Position numbers and translations under genes: made by a program. The notes below the pieces were generated by a model. That model made no database searches and was not told the origin of the DNA. It worked only from the letters and a program-made list of their open reading frames with translations. This document shows positions 60,139 through 64,000 of a DNA stretch of 64,000 nucleotides, in pieces (the stretch's first letter is position 1; each line of letters opens with the position of its first letter). Location: contig JADLZK010000278.1 of the NCBI GenBank assembly GCA_015847255.1, positions 1-64,000 on the forward strand, in the 5' to 3' direction. The stretch comes from Hyparrhenia diplandra (lineage: Eukaryota > Streptophyta > Magnoliopsida > Poales > Poaceae).

Positions 60139-63100
60139 ATGGCGGCGCAGCGCGCGCCGGCGTTCACCCCGCCGCCGCCCGGTGGTGAAGGGCGAATCCT
60201 CCTCCTCCCTCGCGGCTCCGGGGCGGCGGCGGCGCGCGGCTCCGGCGGTCGGCGAGCAGGCGAGGCGGCGGCTCCGCGATCCAGCGGCGAGCGGCGGGCG
60301 CGGCTCCGGCGGCCTTCGAGGCGGGGGGAGGGACCGTCTCGGCGGGCGTTGACGAGGGGAGGACGTGGCTTGGATGGGCGCGCTGGCCGCTGTCCGGCGC
60401 CCGGCCCAGAAAGAGGAGGTGGTCTTGGACCATCCCATGGGCATGCACACAGCGAGGATGGCTTTGCCTCTGACCAAGACGACCAGTGAGTCTCCAATCC
60501 TTGTTTTGCCCTTGTTTTTGTTGCACTTAGCAGTAGATTGACCTAGAGCTCTTAAAATCTAAGACCCAATTTTGTGTTTAATAACAGCAATGGGATGAGT
60601 ACTAGTTTCAAGCTTGAAATAAAATTGTTGGGCAACCGGAAGACATGTAGGCCAGATTACAAGTGTTTCTCCTTTGACATGGTTGTTGATTCGGATACTA
60701 CCAATTTTATGGACCTGCATGACTCAGTGGTAGACAAGTATCCGCATGGTTATTTAGAAGTGGCTCACTTTCAGTACTATGATGAAGAATCAAATTCTTT
60801 CCCTGAAGTTAAATCCGACCAAGACTTGATGGCAATGTTTGGTAGAAATTTGGACAGAAAGATAATCTTCATGTTTGTTGTATACCGAGCACCTTCTGAC
60901 CCATATGAGGCTGTGACGGAGTGGGATTTTGGTGATGAGGATGGTTATGAGAATGATGATGAGGAGGAGGAGGAGCAATGTAATGATGATGAGAATGATG
61001 ACTTCCTTAGGAACCCTGAACCACATAATGAACATGTAGGTGTTGATGAGGAAGCTATGTACTTTGATGATGTACAACCCAATGCCCTGCAGTTGGTTCA
61101 GATCCTAGTTGAAAAAGAACCATCCTATGTTGCTGATGAGGATGAAGACGAGCCTGATGATGAGGAGGAGGAGGAGCAATGCAATGAGACAAACTTTGCT
61201 CCAAATGTAGAACATGATCCTAATGATCCACCGATGGAAGTAGGATCCACATATTCAAACATGGCCGCTTTCAGATTGGCACTGTCTCAGCATGCAGTCA
61301 AACATCAATTTGAGTATGATATTATCAAGAGTTCACCTAAGAGATTTGAGCATGTTGTTCAAGGAAAGACAAAGACAAGCGTCCATGGTGGATATTTGCT
61401 TCTTCAACTAAGGATGACTCCCTCATTTATTGTAAGGATAAATGTTCATTTGGTAAATTTGATTGCTTACACTTATTTCTTGTCAATAATTAAATTTCTT
61501 TGTACAGGTTAAAAGGAATCCTTGTGGGCACGATTGTTCTAGTACAAGATTGAAGAAGAAGGCCAAGAATGCAACAAAATTCTGGATATGTGAGAAGATT
61601 AAGGACTTCCTCATAGCCGATTCCACATTGGGTGCAAAAGAATTGGTGAAAAAAAGTTGAAAGAACACCATAAGGTAACTATACCTCGCCATAGAGTGCA
61701 TGATGGTAAGGAGTTAGCCAAGAAACAACTATTTGGTGACTGGGACAATAGTTTTGACAATCTATTCAAGTTTAAAGCACAAGTGGAGAAATGTTGCCCC
61801 GGTAGCTTAGTCATTATTGATCATCACTTGGTAAATGACAAGATCGTGATTTAATGATTTTTTTTGGCATTCAAACCTTGCATAGATGGGTTCCTTGCTG
61901 GTTGTAGGCCATATCTTGCAATAGACGACACATTCTTGACAAAGGCGGTACAAAGGGGCAATTGGCTAGTGCATGTGCGGTTGATGGGCATAAGTGGTTG
62001 TATCTGTTTGCTTTGGAATATTTGATTCGAAACATCTCAAAATTGGGAATGGTTCATGACTCACACGAGAAGAAGGCCATAGGATCACCACGTGGCTTAA
62101 CCATATGCACCGATCTTTGGACAGCTGTGATGGGAGCTGTGGGTGAAATATTTCCATTCTTTGAACATAGAGAATGCATGCATCATCTAGTCACAAATTT
62201 CAAGAAAAAGTATCATGGTAAGGTGTTTGATGACAACCTTTGGGCAGCGACTTACTCATGGAACCCATATTTGTTTGAAAAACATTGGAGAAATATGGAA
62301 AATGAGAAGCCAGCTGCAACAAATTGGATAAGGAGGACACACACAAAGTTGTGGACAAGGAGCCAATTCAAGACCATTTGTAAGGTAGACTATGTGACTA
62401 ACAACCTTGCGTAAAAGCTTTAACAACTGGATTAAGCGGTACAAGGGCATGAACTTGGATGATTTTGTGGACAAGCTCGAGGGCAAATGTTGATGTCCAA
62501 GTGGAATAGAAGAAGGAAAATAGGCAACAAAGTTAGTGGGCTGATTCTACCTCACATCATTAAGTCATTAAATGAGCTGAGTAGAGAATACCAATTGGAA
62601 GTTGAAGAATGCTCAGAAGAGATAGCTGAAGTTACTGCAATGGGAGGAAGTGGATTTCGATTTCTAGTGAACCTAAATGAGAGGACTTGCACATGCGGGG
62701 AATGGGATGTTTTCGGTATTCCTTGCAAGCATGCGGTTGCATTCATCACATCTCTTCTGATGCACAATTGGAGAATTATGTTGACTTGTACTATTCGGTT
62801 GAGAGATTTAGAGTTGCATACGGTCGGCTAATCCCGGCTATGCGGACAAGTCTCGAGTGGCCTGATTCTACCCATGAATTTTTCATGCACCCACCTTTAT
62901 TGATCCCGATTCTTTGGTAGGCCTAAAACCGAAAGGCACAAGGGTACTAGTGACAAGAAAAAGGGAAGAGGAGGGCAGCACAAGTGCCCTATTTGTTTGG
63001 ATTATGGGCATCATTACCAAAGTTGCAAGAGGGGTAGACCAGAAGACATTGAAGCTATGAGAGCCATCAGGTAATAATTTGTCTACTCTTCTCAACCATT

Positions 63101-63480
63101 TTAGTCTGTCCTTAAAAAGTGCATGATATTGACTACATTTTTTTCCCGGGGGACCACCAAAAAGAAGAGGGCAAAGAAAAACAAATGTGCCCAAAATTCC
63201 ATTATGGCCATGGAGGATGATGCACCATCGGCGACTATGACTTTTCCCACTAGGTTTGCACTTTCTTCCTTTCTGTCAAGGTTATTTAGTAAGAAATATA
63301 ATGATCCTAATACTATGTGCCTGTAGTCAAACTTTGGAAACCTCTTCTAAAAAGAACAAAAGTAATGAACGTACACCTCAAGCCTCTAAAAGCCACGGCA
63401 CTGGAGGTTTCAAGCAAGAACAAGGGAGGCAGACACTAACTCCAACTACGGGACGTTCAAAATTGTATGATTGCTAATTT
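60139..63480 (+). CDS. MuDR-type transposase of the Mutator-like element
   Basis: Exon 1 (60139-60485) is GC-rich and encodes about 115 Pro/Gly/Arg-rich residues. Its donor (gacca|gtgagt) joins the acceptor at 60587|60588 in frame. Exon 2 encodes a PB1-like N-terminal domain (FKLEIKLLGN onward, to SDQDLMAMF) and two Asp/Glu-rich runs. It continues into the MuDR region (PMEVGSTYSNMAAFRLALS). Exon 2 ends near 61453 and exon 3 starts at 61508, with KRNPCGHDC onward. The transposase core shows CRPYLAIDDTFLT, then GQLASACAVDGHKW, TDLWTAVMGAVGEIFPFFEH, CMHHLVTNFKKKYHG, and VTNNLAESFNNWIK-like sequence. A SWIM finger (CTCGEWDVFGIPCKHAVAF) and a zinc knuckle (CPICLDYGHHYQSC) follow. Several small frame breaks (near 61365, 61652, 61850, 61960, 62413, 62485 and 62757) interrupt it. 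They may be error or real decay, so activity cannot be judged. A short basic tail continues to about 63,480. Confidence 0.85.
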
Positions 63481-64000
63481 TGAACTACAATTATAGACAT
63501 CCAATTTTTTCCTTTGTTAAGTAAATTATTAACAATGTACAACCAATATAGGTCAAGAAGTGGGTCAAATCACTGAAGCTCTTTCTATTGCCAATATTGA
63601 AGATCGACTAGCTCAAGGCGCAAGGAAGCGGACACCCATCAAGAAGAAACTAGGCGTCCCCCAAGAAAAAAGGGCGTGCAAACAAGTGTGACAATTGTGC
63701 CACCAGATAGCCCATCAATGGGTACAAGAAGCAAGAAAGGAGTGACTAGCGACCACCGCCATGAGCACACGAAGCAAAAAAGAAGGCTTAGTATTTGATT
63801 TCTCATGTGCTTGTTGCATTTCGTTTGTTGTATGTGAGACCATGTGTGAGACCATGTATGTTTCAATTTGCACTATGATGTGAGACATGTATGTGGATTT
63901 GGGAACCTTTTACGTGGCCTTATTTATGTGACAAAGAAATTTGCTACCTCAATTATGTCAAAATATGTGTCCCGTGTGCAATATATATGTCACATGTGCA
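63481..64000 (+). other. 3' part of the Mutator-like element
   Basis: A further short exon may follow the AG at 63552, since the frame there continues with a Lys/Arg-rich stretch to about 63,790. After that, T-rich noncoding DNA with repeated 'gtgagaccatgt' phrases (63,834-63,890) runs to the window end. The right terminal repeat is not recognisable here. Confidence 0.4.

Larger units (their letters stand above)
59857..64000 (+). mobile_element. Mutator-like element (MULE), right end outside window
   Basis: The element is called from its MuDR-type transposase and from the subterminal region at about 59,865-59,975. There, short phrases recur at close spacing: acatggccctcgaaact, cgtatggcctt, ccatggccctcaaaaact and tatatggcccac. 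Such repeats are common near MULE ends. The exact left border and the 9-bp target duplication cannot be confirmed because the right terminal repeat is not in the window. Confidence 0.65.

Noticed and set aside
1..64000. CRISPR arrays, operons, bacterial promoters, tRNA or rRNA genes
   Set aside because: The window is nuclear plant DNA. I saw no regular repeat-spacer array and no convincing tRNA or rRNA sequence.
1..64000. Conserved plant microRNA precursors
   Set aside because: I looked for several familiar mature sequences (for example miR156, 159, 166, 167, 169, 172 and 396 types) and found none. A folding scan could not be run.

Overview
This is nuclear plant DNA, most likely from a panicoid grass. 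It holds intron-split genes with GT-AG borders, GC-rich first exons typical of grass genes, AT-rich intergenic DNA, and many Stowaway (TA target, CTCCCTCCG-type ends) and Tourist/Harbinger MITEs. The species cannot be fixed from sequence alone.

Layout. 1-7,290: no supported gene; a GC-rich stretch, then MITEs. 7,290-15,040 (+): a filament-like plant protein (FPP) gene with a long 5' leader and a 2.2-kb leader intron. 16,250-25,250 (-): an 11-exon BIG-type ARF guanine-nucleotide exchange factor with a Sec7 domain, convergent with FPP. 28,563-30,230 (-): a two-exon class I LBD transcription factor of the LBD18/LBD30 type. 37,952-42,745 (-): a six-exon gene for the plastid Clp accessory protein CLPT. 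44,960-46,169: a nest of MITEs. 46,537-48,478 (+): a plant zinc-finger protein that appears to combine an integrase-like HHCC finger with a FAR1-like finger. 48,480-59,850: noncoding DNA with two diverged direct duplications and probable transposon debris. 59,860 to the window end (+): a Mutator-like element with a MuDR-type transposase; its right end lies outside.

The host genes are not a pathway. They are unrelated single genes: coiled-coil scaffold, trans-Golgi ARF activation, root/vascular transcription factor, chloroplast protease accessory, and a possibly transposon-derived DNA-binding protein.

Every host gene carries scattered one- or two-base frame breaks, including the conserved BIG gene. 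Splice sites, codon content and distal stops are otherwise intact, and several breaks sit in homopolymers. The simplest reading is uncorrected sequencing error, so I annotate these as genes, not pseudogenes. I found no clear new biological system. The best leads are the HHCC plus FAR1-like protein, the Mutator element with a GC-rich first exon that splices in frame, and the nested MITE cluster.
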